Shown one piece after another: positions 41,443 through 51,848 of a stretch of 64,000 nucleotides of DNA (positions within the stretch are counted from its first letter, which is position 1; the number at the start of each line of letters is the position of its first letter). The notes beneath the pieces are model-generated. The model was not told the origin of the DNA and did no database searches. It saw only the letters and a program-made list of their open reading frames with translations. A program made the translations under genes and the position numbers. Origin of the DNA: Saccharomycopsis fibuligera x Saccharomycopsis cf. fibuligera (taxonomy: Eukaryota; Ascomycota; Saccharomycetes; Ascoideales; Saccharomycopsidaceae); NCBI GenBank assembly GCA_001936135.1, contig CP012810.1:3844001-3908000 (forward strand), written 5' to 3'.

Positions 41443-43175
41443 GAAATTTAGATTGAACCAATTAGATAGATAGTGACGGTATATTTTTCGTTGTTTTGAA
41501 ACACACTATTGTTTCATCAACACCTATAGGACCATTTACTACCTCGCATTGTTCTTGAATGCAATTTAAAGCCGTTTTTCATAATGTGTTGCATTTCAGT
41601 CAGAAATTTGAAGAGTTGTGTTTGTTAACAAAGTTTAATTTGACCTAAAAATACCCATTCACATAGTTACAAAACCTACACCAATGTATTATAATGTATT
41701 ATTTGCTTTTTTTACTTTTTCTCGTAATGTATTTATAGTTGGACTTGTTTATAAGTATATATATATATATATATATGTATTTATATATATTCCCCGATTA
41801 CTACGTATAGATACACTATAGTTGCCATCGTGTACAATTACAAATTACTTTTTTATTTACTTATTTGTGACCACAAGGCTTTGCCATGCATGTTAGAATA
41901 AACCAAAAAAGGAAAAAAAATGACAACCACCGCTGAGTAAGAAATCGCTGTTGAATTCACCTCAAGCCACCACAAACATAATACGACAACCTCAATTTAC
42001 TTTTATGGTTAAATTATGCATACTTGTCCTCTTCCTATATAACGAAGTAAAAAAAGAGCAGGCCTTTGTCGGTTTTTTTCTACAAACATTGTGTAGCTGA
42101 AGTTAACCCCCCCCCCCCCCCCTCATAATTAGGCAATCGTAGTTGCTGATCATCCCTATGGACGTCTTTGCTGTCAGCATCTGATGAGCCACCTTGTTCA
42201 TGAGTGCGGCAAACCTAACTGCTTTTGTTGAAAGACCCTTCAATTTGAATGCGTCTGATGCATTATGAGTTTTTTTTTTTTCCATTCTTACTTGTTTTTT
42301 GAATACTGCTATGATTTTTGGGGTAATGAGTGAGAAAGTATTTTTTGTAGTTTGGCAAGGTGTTAATTTGAATACCAGCACTTTCAGTTGTCGAGACCAC
42401 ATTCCCACTTACCTTTGGCTCTTCTCTTTCTCCAACTGGTTATCTTTTTTGCCTTCACTTTTCTCACTTGTGCGGCTGCCTGTTTCATTATTGTTGCCCA
42501 TTTTGGTTTTCTTTGAAGACAGTGTGTGTCTTTTCCTTCGAAAGACCGCTTGAGATCTTGTCGAGACATACACTCTCTATTTAACTGTTTTGGCGAAATT
42601 AAACTGAAAAGCACAAATGAGGGTCAAAATATTAGTTTTGGAAATCTACAAAGTTTGGAAACTAAAAAAGCTCAAATATGGAAGCATTAATTGAACTTTC
42701 TTCAAATAAGAGTTTGCAGTTAATGTACTTCTCTTGTATGTGTGTTATATAATGTTTGGAATTTGAAGGAATGGGGAATGATGCATCCGTCTTCTTGGTG
42801 TTTATTCTCCACAATCTGACATACGTAGCCGATGAGCCAGAAAAAAAAAAAAAAAAATTCCTCGAGGAAGTGCATATAGGTGCGTGAGACGGTGGTCCAG
42901 CATCAACTTCAGGTCAGCCGCTACTGTGAAACAGTTGTTTCAAACGTTCTAAAAAAGTGCTTACAACATAATTTTATAGAGCTAAGGAGAATAACTTCCT
43001 CAATATTTGCAATATAGCGTCTGTTAGGTTCCTGCAGCATTGTGCGCGATTCTATCATAGCAGGAAAATTTTTCTACAATCAAGTAAACTGCACCATTGT
43101 AAGTTTCTAAAGTATAACAATTATCAATTATAGATTATGCGCTCTATGCTACTTCTTTTCGACTTTCTTCCCCCT
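41443..43175. other. 1.7 kb convergent intergenic region
   Basis: Between the LIM-RhoGEF gene and NOP12. Contains a (TA)n run at about 41757-41776, a run of 16 C at 42107-42122, an A run at about 42840-42857, and a minus-strand open frame interrupted once inside a splice-donor-like sequence (42501 to 42103; see findings). No confident gene. Confidence 0.5.
42107..42122. repeat. C16 homopolymer
   Basis: Sixteen consecutive C on the plus strand, striking in a genome where nearly all long homopolymers are A or T. Could form a G-quadruplex-like structure on the minus strand or be a sequencing artefact. Confidence 0.85.
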
Positions 43176-44837
43176 TCATTTCTTCTGCTGTTTAGAAAAC
43201 TCCTCCTTGAGCTTTCTGAAATTCTTACTTCTTTCAGTATGTCTGGCCTTCTTGACCTTTGGTTTCTTAATTTTACCATTCTTGATGCTTACCCCTTTAC
43301 CTTCTTGAGCTCTAGCACCTTCAATGATAACTTTACCCGCTTCAGATCTATCTTTTCTTCCCAAAATAGACTTAGCTCTACCTAATTTGGTCTTTTGCTT
43401 CTCAGTTAAATTTGCTGATGCTGCTGATCCAGCCGGCACTCTAGAATCAAAGAGTGCCTTCTTTTCGGAATTACTCTTTTTACATCTAGAAACTCTTAAA
43501 GTTCTTGCCTTTTTCTTCTTTTTGCCGTCATCTCCACCATTACTGCTAGCACTCACTGACTTCATTTCTTTGTTGTTAAGAAGCAAAGCTTTGGAAACGC
43601 TCACTGGTTCTTCAAATTGAACATAAGCAAAACCTTTCCCCACATTAGTTTTTGGATCTCTTACGACTCTGACATATTCAATCTTACCACAAGATTCAAA
43701 AAATCTCCATAATGATTCTTCAACTTCAGTGAAATCCAAGTTACCGATAAATATACTTCTATTGTTGTCTTTTTTGCATGGATGTGCCACTGAATCAACT
43801 CTCAAGTGATGCTCCAAAAACAATTCACCATTGAATTTCAAAGCTTTTCCTATAGAATCCTTAGATTTGAAAACAATGTATGCATTAACGGTATCTTTGA
43901 AATCATGAAGCTTCTTAGTAATGAAAGCGGCTTTTTTAGGTATTTGTTCACTAAAAGCAATAGATCTAAACCTCACTGATTCAATTTGACCAAATTCTTG
44001 GAATTTCTTTTTTAATGATTTTTCATCTTTTTTGTTTGTTATCACTGAGGAAGACAAGTTACCGACAAATAAGGTTCTTTCGGCTTTTTCCAATTCTGAC
44101 TCTTTCAATTCGATCGCTTTTGCTTCTGTGGCGAAAGAATCTTTCTTCTTTTCATCATCTTCTTCGCCGTCTTTTTTCTCTTCGCTGTCCTCTGATTTCT
44201 CTTCTTTTTCGTCTTCTTCTTCTGGCTTTTCATCCTTATACAAACGTTCCAAGTATTTTTCTTCTAAATCTTCATTTTCTTCAGCAGCCTTCTTCTTTTT
44301 CTTATCCTTCTTTTGCTGCTTCTTGTCTACTACTTCTTCGTCTTTTATTTGCGCATCGTTTTCTTCCTCTTCTTCTTCATCATCATCATCTTCTTCATTA
44401 CTCTGTTGTTCCCCTTCCACGCTTTCCTGATCCTCCTCTTCTTTAGATTCTTCCTCTTCTTTTCTGATAACCGGCTCCAAATAAGTTCTCTGCTTCACAA
44501 TTGGTCTAGTAAGTGGTCCTGCAGAAGCACCACCAAACAATGAGCTGATCTTGCTATCAAAATTTTCCTGCTTTTGCAAAACAGATCCGAATAGTTTAGC
44601 TTCGAGAGATTCCGACTCAGCAGCGGCTTTCACCACTTGTTCGGTACTTTTCTTATTGCTGCTGCTTCTTCCGCTGCTCTGCTTTTTATCTTTTTTATCC
44701 TTTTTGTCTTTCTTGTCCTTCTTATCTTGCTTCTTGTCTTGTTTTGGAGAAGCGGAGGTGATGGAGTCCTTGGCCACTTTAGTGGCCTTAGTGACCTTAC
44801 TATCCTCACTGGCCTTGGATTTGCTTTTTGATCCCAT
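43176..44837 (-). CDS. NOP12: Nucleolar RRM protein Nop12 (pre-25S rRNA processing)
   Basis: Nucleolar protein needed for 25S rRNA maturation. The 553-residue product has a Lys/Asp-rich N-terminus (DKKDKKDKKDKK), an acidic and lysine-rich region at about 125-245, and two RRM domains. RRM1 starts near residue 257 with the RNP2 motif TLFVGNLSSSV and has the long loop typical of Nop12. RRM2 starts near 360 with SIFIGNLDF and has the RNP1 motif KGFAYVQF. A basic C-terminus follows (RTLRVSRCKK, then KKARHTERSKNFRKLKEEF), also characteristic. S. cerevisiae Nop12 is 459 residues; the excess is in the acidic region. ATG 44837 gives MGSKSKSK. Confidence 0.93.
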   Translation of the reverse strand: MGSKSKSKASEDSKVTKATKVAKDSITSASPKQDKKQDKKDKKDKKDKKDKKQSSGRSSSNKKSTEQVVKAAAESESLEAKLFGSVLQKQENFDSKISSLFGGASAGPLTRPIVKQRTYLEPVIRKEEEESKEEEDQESVEGEQQSNEEDDDDEEEEEENDAQIKDEEVVDKKQQKKDKKKKKAAEENEDLEEKYLERLYKDEKPEEEDEKEEKSEDSEEKKDGEEDDEKKKDSFATEAKAIELKESELEKAERTLFVGNLSSSVITNKKDEKSLKKKFQEFGQIESVRFRSIAFSEQIPKKAAFITKKLHDFKDTVNAYIVFKSKDSIGKALKFNGELFLEHHLRVDSVAHPCKKDNNRSIFIGNLDFTEVEESLWRFFESCGKIEYVRVVRDPKTNVGKGFAYVQFEEPVSVSKALLLNNKEMKSVSASSNGGDDGKKKKKARTLRVSRCKKSNSEKKALFDSRVPAGSAASANLTEKQKTKLGRAKSILGRKDRSEAGKVIIEGARAQEGKGVSIKNGKIKKPKVKKARHTERSKNFRKLKEEFSKQQKK

Positions 44838-45997
44838 TATTTCTTGTTGTTATTAATCCTTAATAATCTTGAGTAGCAAATTTTCGCTATAACTAGGCTC
44901 TAATAACGTGGAAGTAATGCTGTACTACAGTAGTAATAATTATACGTTATAGTGAAAAAAATTCACCTACATTTAGAAAATAAAATAAAATAAAAAAAAA
45001 AAAAAAAATTTGTCCCCATCGCGCGCCCGATGGCATTACCCGGATCTTCATATATACCTTCTATCTGGGCCATCGTGTGCTGTTTACGTCTGTCAACTGA
45101 TTATTATAGAGGACCATATAATAGAGCAGCCATAAGGAAGCAAGGTTTATAAAATGTATAGCAAAAACAGAGAGTAGAGGAAGTGCTAAAATAATAAAGG
45201 TACCAAAAACAAAATATATTGTTTTCGCTACTTAGACGGAATGAATCAATTGGGCTCCTATTTAAAACTGAAAGGAAAAATGACTGGGTGCAAGCTAAGT
45301 AACTGGTCTTGGTTTTGGCTATGTATAAAGAAAGAAGAATACGGCAAAGTTCTTCAATAGCTGGTTACACAAATGCGAGCTCAAATACAAGTATATTTGA
45401 CATAAAGTCAAAGAACACGGTCCGATGTGCAAGCAAAAGAGTACCTTTTGTTTTTCTACTCTCGTAGGAAAAAATCGAACTATTTGTAGCACTAACAGGA
45501 AGAATACAAGAAGATTAGCATAGTATAGAATCATAATTAGATAGGTAGATCAATAAATAGATAGATTAATAGATTAATAAACAAAAATCAGGAAGAAAAA
45601 GCATAAACATAAACATAAGAGAACTAATAAGAACAAAATATGACGGTAGTTATTTCAACAATGACAAATTAGTAAGAATAATAACAATTATAACAAAGTT
45701 AATGAGAGTAAACAATCATCAATAGCAGTCAAGCATTTGAGAGTTGAAAAAAAAAAAGGACAAAAAAGAAAAAAATTTAAGCAAACATAAGCATCAAAAA
45801 AAGAAAGAAAAAGAAAAAGAATAGAAAAGAAAAATAAACCGTGCAATAAACGCAAAAAATTGAAAAAAAAAAAAAAAAAGAATAATACAATGACATTATC
45901 CATCTAGATTTACAGAACGTCCACCACAGCATACAGCGTAAAAAACATAAAAAGAGTCATCAAAACATTATACCCACATCATAACCTTGACCCAACT
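44838..45997. other. Promoter of NOP12 and 3' flank of DEP1
   Basis: No gene seen. An A run at about 44991-45008 lies 160 bp before NOP12. A degenerate GATA/ATTAATAG tetramer-like tract occurs at about 45535-45590. From about 45590 to 45890 the plus strand is A-rich, that is T-rich in DEP1 sense. Confidence 0.45.
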
Positions 45998-48082
45998 TCA
46001 CACAATGCCCAAAGCCATCAAATCTTCATTAATTTCCTCGGCAGTGCTGGAGCTTATTCGAGGCGCCAACGGAAATCCAAAATTTTTGTTGATGGTCGAT
46101 AATGTGTCAATTTCATGATTAATTTGATTAGCTTGTTCGATTTGGTCGGGCTTACTATTTGATGCTCTGAATGAGTATTCGGGGGTAATGTTGTTCATGA
46201 ATTTCCGGTCTCTATTAATATCGTACCATTCTATTGTTGTATTATCAAGTATGTCCATTTTAATTTCTGACTTTTCCTTCAAGAATTGTTGATGTATGGC
46301 TAATCGTTGGGCTCTAGTTTGTCTATCAATACAAAGTAGTTGGTATTTTTGTCGATTTTGTACCAATCTCAATTTCTTGTTGCGGTGATCTTCAATTTTT
46401 TCATAAACTGACTTCAATGCAGGGTGTGAGCCATTGAGACACATTTGTATTTCTGATTCAAATGCTTTTAGCTTGTCTTCGTAAAGCTTATCTTTAAGCT
46501 TAGCAAACTCAATTTCAATTTCTGTGAGTTTTTCGATTGCTTCTTTACGATATTTTTGTCTTTGTAACTCTTCCTCTTGTTTTTTCTGTACTGCAGCTTC
46601 ATCATCTTTCTTGGTTATTGGAGCCTTTTTAGTTGCCGCATCATCGTCTTCTTCTTCTTCCTCTTCTTCCTCTTCCTCTTCGTCTTCGTGTTCATCTTCA
46701 TGATCAGCTTCATGCTGACGTTCTTCATCATCGGCATCTTCTTCTTCCTCACCATTATTGTGCTCCTCTTCCACAGGGGCACCATCACCTATCTCCTGAG
46801 TAGTCTCTAAGGGTGGAAGAGAGCCATCTTTCTTGAAATCTTCAGCCGGTTTTTCTTCAGTTTCGTTGCTCTTGTCTTGTTCTGTCTCTTCGGTCTTAGT
46901 CTCACCATTTGGAATTTCTTTCTCTTGGCTAGGTGATTGGTCGTTGAGGTTATCGCCATTGGAAGATTCTGTGGTATTCAATTTTCTCTTTTTGTTTTCT
47001 TCTTCATGATGTTCTCCAGGATTGTTGACGGTATTGTTGTTGATGTTGTTGGATTCATCAGTTGTTCTTTTCTTTGATGAGCCATTTTCTCGTAGTTTGT
47101 CTTCTTCCTTATTGGCGGCGCTGGTAATAGTGGTGGCGGCGGCGGCACCATCACCATTCTGATCTTCTTGATTGTGTCCATTAGCGATATCAGTGCTTTG
47201 ACTGTTTACTTGAAGTTTCTCATTGAGTTGTTCTTCCTTGACTTTAACGCTGTCGTCATTAGACTGGTGATTTTGGTCGTGATCCACAGAGTCACCAGAT
47301 TTGCCACTAATATTGTCACTGCTATTACTGCTGCTATTGTGGACTCGTTTGATGACAACGACGCCTTTGTTATCCTGAGTTGCTACCAAGTTGGAAAGCT
47401 CTTCAGAATCTTCAGAGTTACCATCCGGCTTTGAAGTAGCGTTATTTGTGCTAAGGTCCTTGGGATCGGTTGCCAAGGTATCTTGAGCTTCACTGAATTG
47501 GCTTGATTGGCCATCTTTGGTGATACTAGAATCGGCATCTTCATTAGGGTCGGAGATGTTGCCGTTAAGTTCGTCATTGTCCTTGGCGAGCAGCATTAAT
47601 TGAGATTGTAGTCTGCCATTTGCGTTGACGGAATACCCAGGCTTTGGGTTATCTGCGTAGTTCATTCTTTCAGTTTCAGCTTCAGAATCAGTGAGCTCAC
47701 TTAATTCTGAGGACTCGCTGGAAAACAAGTAAGTGGTGGCGGTTTTTTGAGGAGGGTCTTTGGAAAGGGCTTCAGCAATGTTGGCGTTGATTTGCACCGA
47801 ACTTGCCTTAGTGAGAGAATCAGGGGAAGAAGGCGATAGAGAAGTTTTTGAGGCGACAGTGGCTGAATGGCGATGATGATGAGGAGCAGGAGGAAGAGAA
47901 GGAGGAGGAGTGCCAGTCACAGCTGGAGTGTCAGTGTCAGTGTCAGTGGCAGTGGCAGTTACAGTTGCAGTTGCAGTTGCAGTCGCGTTGGAGGGCTCAG
48001 AAGTAACGTTTGCGGGGAGGTCGTTATTCGGATCTGGTGTTATATTGTTGTTGTTTTGCATTGACTCAGAAGGATCCGGCAT
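45998..48082 (-). CDS. DEP1: Dep1, Rpd3L histone deacetylase complex subunit
   Basis: Dep1 is an Sds3-like subunit of the large Rpd3 complex, acting in the nucleus in transcriptional control. The 694-residue product has a long disordered acidic N-terminal two thirds, including a Glu/Asp run near residue 490 and a short degenerate (TA/TD) run near the start. The diagnostic region is about 530-650: LTEIEIEFAKLKDKLYEDKL, FESEIQMCLNGSHPALKSVY, then IDRQTRAQRLAIHQQF and IEWYDINRDRKFM. These match S. cerevisiae Dep1 closely (EIQMCLEGSHP, WYDINKERR). S. cerevisiae Dep1 is 405 residues. I start at ATG 48082 (MPDPSESM); the frame is open 21 codons upstream without an ATG. Divergent from RPP2B. Confidence 0.88.
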   Translation of the reverse strand: MPDPSESMQNNNNITPDPNNDLPANVTSEPSNATATATATVTATATDTDTDTPAVTGTPPPSLPPAPHHHRHSATVASKTSLSPSSPDSLTKASSVQINANIAEALSKDPPQKTATTYLFSSESSELSELTDSEAETERMNYADNPKPGYSVNANGRLQSQLMLLAKDNDELNGNISDPNEDADSSITKDGQSSQFSEAQDTLATDPKDLSTNNATSKPDGNSEDSEELSNLVATQDNKGVVVIKRVHNSSSNSSDNISGKSGDSVDHDQNHQSNDDSVKVKEEQLNEKLQVNSQSTDIANGHNQEDQNGDGAAAATTITSAANKEEDKLRENGSSKKRTTDESNNINNNTVNNPGEHHEEENKKRKLNTTESSNGDNLNDQSPSQEKEIPNGETKTEETEQDKSNETEEKPAEDFKKDGSLPPLETTQEIGDGAPVEEEHNNGEEEEDADDEERQHEADHEDEHEDEEEEEEEEEEEDDDAATKKAPITKKDDEAAVQKKQEEELQRQKYRKEAIEKLTEIEIEFAKLKDKLYEDKLKAFESEIQMCLNGSHPALKSVYEKIEDHRNKKLRLVQNRQKYQLLCIDRQTRAQRLAIHQQFLKEKSEIKMDILDNTTIEWYDINRDRKFMNNITPEYSFRASNSKPDQIEQANQINHEIDTLSTINKNFGFPLAPRISSSTAEEINEDLMALGIV

Positions 48083-48618
48083 GTTAACATTTGTGGGAGG
48101 GAGAGAGAAGGGGGAAGGGTGAGAGATAGAGAGAGAGTGAGTCAAGAGAGCGTGTGTGTGTGTGTGTGTGTGTGTAATTGCGAGAGGAGGAAGGAAACTG
48201 AAAAAAGGACTTTATCGGTGGTGCTCTCATGAGAGACTGAGCCTGAGCCTGAGACTGAGAGAGAATCTCATCCCCAGTAACAGAAAACAAAAGACAAAAA
48301 AACAAAAAACAAAAACAGAATAAGGGGGTGTCTTTGCTTTTTTAGGACGCATTGGGGGTATTTTATATGCACTGCATAATAGTCACGGGGATCCTCTTCT
48401 ACGGTTATTAAAACAAGCCACAGTGATCATACATATCAGATGACCATTGTGGCTAGTGTTTTTTTTGAAAATATCAATCACATGACGGGTATACAGTAGG
48501 GCTAATTTCTATGGGCACATGACTATATACAGGGCTGCTTATCCCCCCTCGAGATTCCTTTTCGAGCGCGGAATGACAGCGAAGTGCAAATTTTCTACAA
48601 GTTTTTTCTGAGCACCAG

Positions 48619-48648
48619 CCGCCAGCGAAGCATGTGACCCGCTGGCGG
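48619..48648. promoter_or_regulatory. Dyad CCGCCAGCG/CGCTGGCGG around a Cbf1-type E-box
   Basis: Perfect 9-bp arms at 48619-48627 and 48640-48648 flank a 12-nt centre that holds GTCACATG (minus strand 48638-48631), a full RTCACRTG match. A second full match, ATCACATG, is at 48477-48484. Cbf1 is a known regulator of ribosomal protein genes in CTG-clade yeasts. The site lies before the proposed RPP2B 5'UTR exon. Confidence 0.5.
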
Positions 48649-48762
48649 TTTTCCTTTTGGTCAATATTATTGATCAAGATCCACTATACCACAACCACCA
48701 TTCACCAGAAGATACTAAGGAATCCCTCTGCCCCATAAATCCATATACACATAGTTAAAAGT

Positions 48763-49434
48763 AAGTGGTCAATAGATACGGTTCTTAGCGTCAAGGTCAT
48801 TCATACAGCCAGAAAACTAAAAAAAATTGTGAAACAGCACTGGTTATAAGTCTTGAATTTGGAAAATTGCGCTCCAGCAGACAATGTCAAATTTTGTCAA
48901 GATAATTTTAGCAAGCTACGATATTGGAAATATTTAATAAGCAAATTTTTAATCAATCAGATTCGTGTAAATCATATCAAATTGGGCAAACTTTCATGCG
49001 TATAACCTACAAAATGTTGCATTCACGCCATATTACGAGCTAGATATCAGATTCAAGCGAAAATGTCAACAAATCATAATGTGTTTGTAAAAGTGAACCA
49101 ATCTTACAAAGAGGTATAGCATAAGAGCACTCGGGCTACCCAAATTGATAAGAACAAGTTAGCATGATCATTTGAATAGAACGTCCCGACATGCTCGTAT
49201 ATTCAATTGCATTGGAATAATTGCAATATTTCAATTTTTAATATTCAATATTTGGCACACATATCACTCAGACTATGAACAAAAACAACATTCAACTCGA
49301 GTTACAAAATAATTCATACTGAATATTTACTTTTTTTATCAGTAAATGGCTTTATTGACCTTGCCGTGTACCCAAACCGCCCTCTCCCATTATTTTTCTA
49401 ATATAAACCTCAATCATACTAACAAACAATCTAG
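48763..49434 (+). other. Probable 5'UTR intron of RPP2B (672 nt)
   Basis: Donor GTAAGT at 48763, perfect branch site TACTAAC at 49419-49425 and acceptor CTAG ending at 49434, directly before the ATG at 49435. The preceding ~70 bases (from about 48690) contain no ATG, as expected for a noncoding first exon. Other GT donors nearby cannot be ruled out, so the 5' boundary is less certain than the 3' one. Confidence 0.6.
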
Positions 49435-49758
49435 ATGAGATACTTGGCTGCTTACTTATTGCTCGTTCAAGCTGGTACCGCTGAACCAACCGCTGCTGAC
49501 ATCACCAAAGTCTTGGAATCTGTCGGTGTCGAAGTTGACTCTGAAAAACTCGACAAATTGGTTGCTGAAATCTCTGGTAAGAATGCCGAAGAATTGATTG
49601 CTGAAGGTATTGAAAAATTGTCTTCTGTTCCAACTGGTGGTGCTGCTGCCGGTGGTGCCGCCGCTGCCGGTGGTGCTGATGAAGCTGCTGAAGAAGCTGC
49701 TCCAGCTGAAGAAGAAGATGAATCCGATGATGACATGGGTTTCGGTTTGTTCGACTAA
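49435..49758 (+). CDS. RPP2B: 60S acidic ribosomal stalk protein P2
   Basis: P2 forms, with P1 and P0, the flexible stalk of the 60S subunit that recruits and stimulates elongation factors. The 107-residue product has the helical dimerisation domain ([14 protein letters not shown], then [20 protein letters not shown]), an Ala/Gly hinge, and the invariant acidic end [19 protein letters not shown] and PTAADI match Rpp2B better than Rpp2A. Codon use is strongly biased, as in highly expressed genes. A branch site and acceptor abut the ATG, pointing to a 5'UTR intron. Confidence 0.95.
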   Translation: MRYLAAYLLLVQAGTAEPTAADITKVLESVGVEVDSEKLDKLVAEISGKNAEELIAEGIEKLSSVPTGGAAAGGAAAAGGADEAAEEAAPAEEEDESDDDMGFGLFD

Positions 49759-50189
49759 GCTGATTCACCATCTTTATCCTGATGTTTTTCCTCTTTGTAA
49801 TAAATGTACTAAAATAACTTTATTCGTTGGATTATTGTAGATTGACTTGGTTCTTGCTGAGCCCGGTGTGTCACCACGTTGATAGTAACAAGATCTTGAC
49901 CCGTGACTATTGTTGAGATTTAAATTCTTTTTTCTGTTTTGCTTTATACTTACACATTATCATGAACAATATATTATAAAATGTAGTATATTCGGTAACA
50001 TTCAACATGATGCAAGATCCGCAGCATTGGATCCTGCATAATCCAAACTGTACATGAAGAATCGGGAGATTATCAAGATTGGAGCTAAAGAGCTATTGGC
50101 GTATAACTATACGTAAAGGATGACAAATGGGATGATATTAATCTCGTTTTATTGGCATTCTTTTTCGATTAAGAACGAAAGGAAAAAAA
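49759..50189. other. Intergenic region between RPP2B and MTP18-like gene
   Basis: Holds the RPP2B 3' flank and the next promoter. An imperfect hairpin lies at 50011-50038 (TGCAAGATCC/GGATCCTGCA, 9 of 10 pairs, 8-nt loop). No snoRNA boxes were confirmed. Confidence 0.45.
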
Positions 50190-51071
50190 ATGACAAATGA
50201 ACATACAACCAACCATAACAATGAAAAATTAGATAACAATAGCACTAATGATGGTGAATTAAACACTATTGATTCCAAGATCAGGTACGTTGGCTACGGT
50301 CAACGGGTCAAAGTAAGTGGGATGATTCTGTTTTGCTAGATTTTCAATCAGGATAAGACATCTTCTAAACCTTTGTATAATTGCAAGCTCTTAGTTCAGT
50401 CAACATTCTACTAACTAACTTTTGTGTTGTAGCAGTTCATAAACAACTTTAAATGGTCCACTAATGTCGAAAATATTGCTGCTGACTTGACAGCCCTTGG
50501 TAAAGAAGCTAACTTTGTATCATCACCAAACCAGTTTTCCCAGGCTTCAAGAGCGGCCGCAACTACTCTTAACAAAGCAAAAACTATAGAAAATGCAAAC
50601 AATGCAAGCAGATTCGCCAGCAAGACTTCGACAAGTGTGGCAGAACTAGCAAATGATTCAGAAAAACTAGCTCGTGAGCTAATGTACTTTAAAGACATTG
50701 GCCGAAAATTATCCTCTATTGGCCGCAAGAACAGTGTTGGTAGTGATAGCATTATTGGGAAATTCATCAAGTTTGGCAAAATTGGTACGACAACTTCGGG
50801 AACTCAGATAAAACCATTTTTAAAGACGGCCAAGACTGCTAGTGGAGTTACTAAACGAATAATGGATCTTCATAGAATGTTCGCCAATAGTGATAGTAAT
50901 AGTACCTCATCAAAGCCAAAGGTAAAAAAGCATACACAGCTGGAAGCGGAATCATTGCGGCTGACACAGCATCAGCAAAAACTTGTTGCATCTTCAGCAT
51001 CACAAGAATCAAAGCTCGGCAAAAATGATAGATCCAAAACCACCACCACTATCACCAACAACAACAACAAC

Positions 51072-51102
<31 letters not shown>

Positions 51103-51773
51103 CTTTTCTCAAAAAAACGAATTACAATTATGGCATAGCCAAACCAAAGCTTGAACTTGCTCCAGAATCGAAACCAATCCCAGGCCTAAAACTGGCAATA
51201 TTGATAAAATTATGTAATGTTCTCTCTTGGACCTATATCATTGGTGATATTTTAAATGAGACAAATAAAGCATACAATAACCAAACTAAGTACTATACTG
51301 ATATGCATGCCTGTAAGAATTCTAAAACGAATAACTTCAACAGCAATAATGGAAATTATAAACCAGTATCGCTGGCTAAAATTCCACCTATAGACTATAG
51401 ACTAGTGTGTGTAGAAAGATCTATATTCCAGTTGATTTCTACAATTCTAATACCTACATTGCTCATAAAGTACATCATTAAGTTTTCTACAAGATACATT
51501 TTCAATAATAAAAATTTTCAGCGACTCAATTCTCATGCTTCTACAATTACCCTTGGGACAAAAGTGGCGGTCACAAAGTTACCTATGGCTAACCTGATAC
51601 CTCGGAAATTTTCCAAATTCAAGGTTAGTTATAAAAAAATGGCTTTTTTTAAGTTAGGGCCGTTTATCACTGTTTCGCTAATATTCCCATTCATTCCTAG
51701 GTTTTTTGATAAAAAAATAGAAACTAGTCTTGCTGAACAATTCAACATAATGTGGCGGAAATTTCATGTATAG
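50190..51773 (+). CDS. MTP18/MTFP1-like mitochondrial inner membrane protein, two exons
   Basis: MTP18 (MTFP1) family proteins sit in the mitochondrial inner membrane and affect fission. Exon 1 is 50190-50312 (41 codons, from MTNEHTTNHNN), exon 2 is 50433-51773; the joined protein has 487 residues. The family hallmark IRYVGYGQRV (compare RYLGYANEV in animal MTFP1) spans the end of exon 1. After an insertion of about 190 residues, which ends in a polyAsn run, comes the first hydrophobic helix (LAILIKLCNVLSWTYIIGDI). A second (FQLISTILIPTLLIKYIIKF) and a third (GPFITVSLIFPFIPRFFDKK) follow. The third aligns with the family's C-terminal segment ending in a Pro-x-Asp region. The long middle insertion is unusual: animal MTFP1 is about 166 residues. 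Assignment rests on motif order, not on a search. Confidence 0.68.
50313..50432 (+). other. Intron of MTP18-like gene (120 nt)
   Basis: Donor GTAAGT at 50313, branch site TACTAAC at about 50409-50415 (followed by a second CTAAC) and acceptor TAG ending at 50432. Splicing is in phase 0 and joins GQRVK to QFINNF. A CAG three bases later is an alternative acceptor that would drop one Gln. Confidence 0.85.
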
Positions 51774-51848
51774 TAATGAAAAAGCGTTCATATATTATTC
51801 GATTTAACTCTCCTAATCAAGGTTCTTTTATTATCTATCATAATTTAT

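Larger units (their letters stand above)
48083..49434. other. Divergent DEP1 / RPP2B promoter region
   Basis: Contains a (GT)n tract at about 48152-48174, three CACATG-type E-boxes (48477, 48516, 48631), a 9-bp perfect dyad around the third E-box (48619-48648), and a probable 5'UTR intron of RPP2B (48763-49434). No additional protein gene seen. Confidence 0.55.

Noticed and set aside
42140-42510. Ribosomal protein eS25 (RPS25) relic on the minus strand
   Set aside because: Short resemblances (LITP, LSTKAV, VAHQ) fit animal or plant eS25 better than yeast eS25 and need frame changes. Too weak to call.
44015-44446. Two overlapping plus-strand frames antisense to NOP12
   Set aside because: They are by-products of the Glu/Lys-rich NOP12 coding repeats; translations are Ser/Phe/Leu-rich noise.
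50011-50038. H/ACA-type snoRNA hairpin after RPP2B
   Set aside because: Only one imperfect hairpin is present; no second hairpin with H box and ACA at the right spacing was identified.
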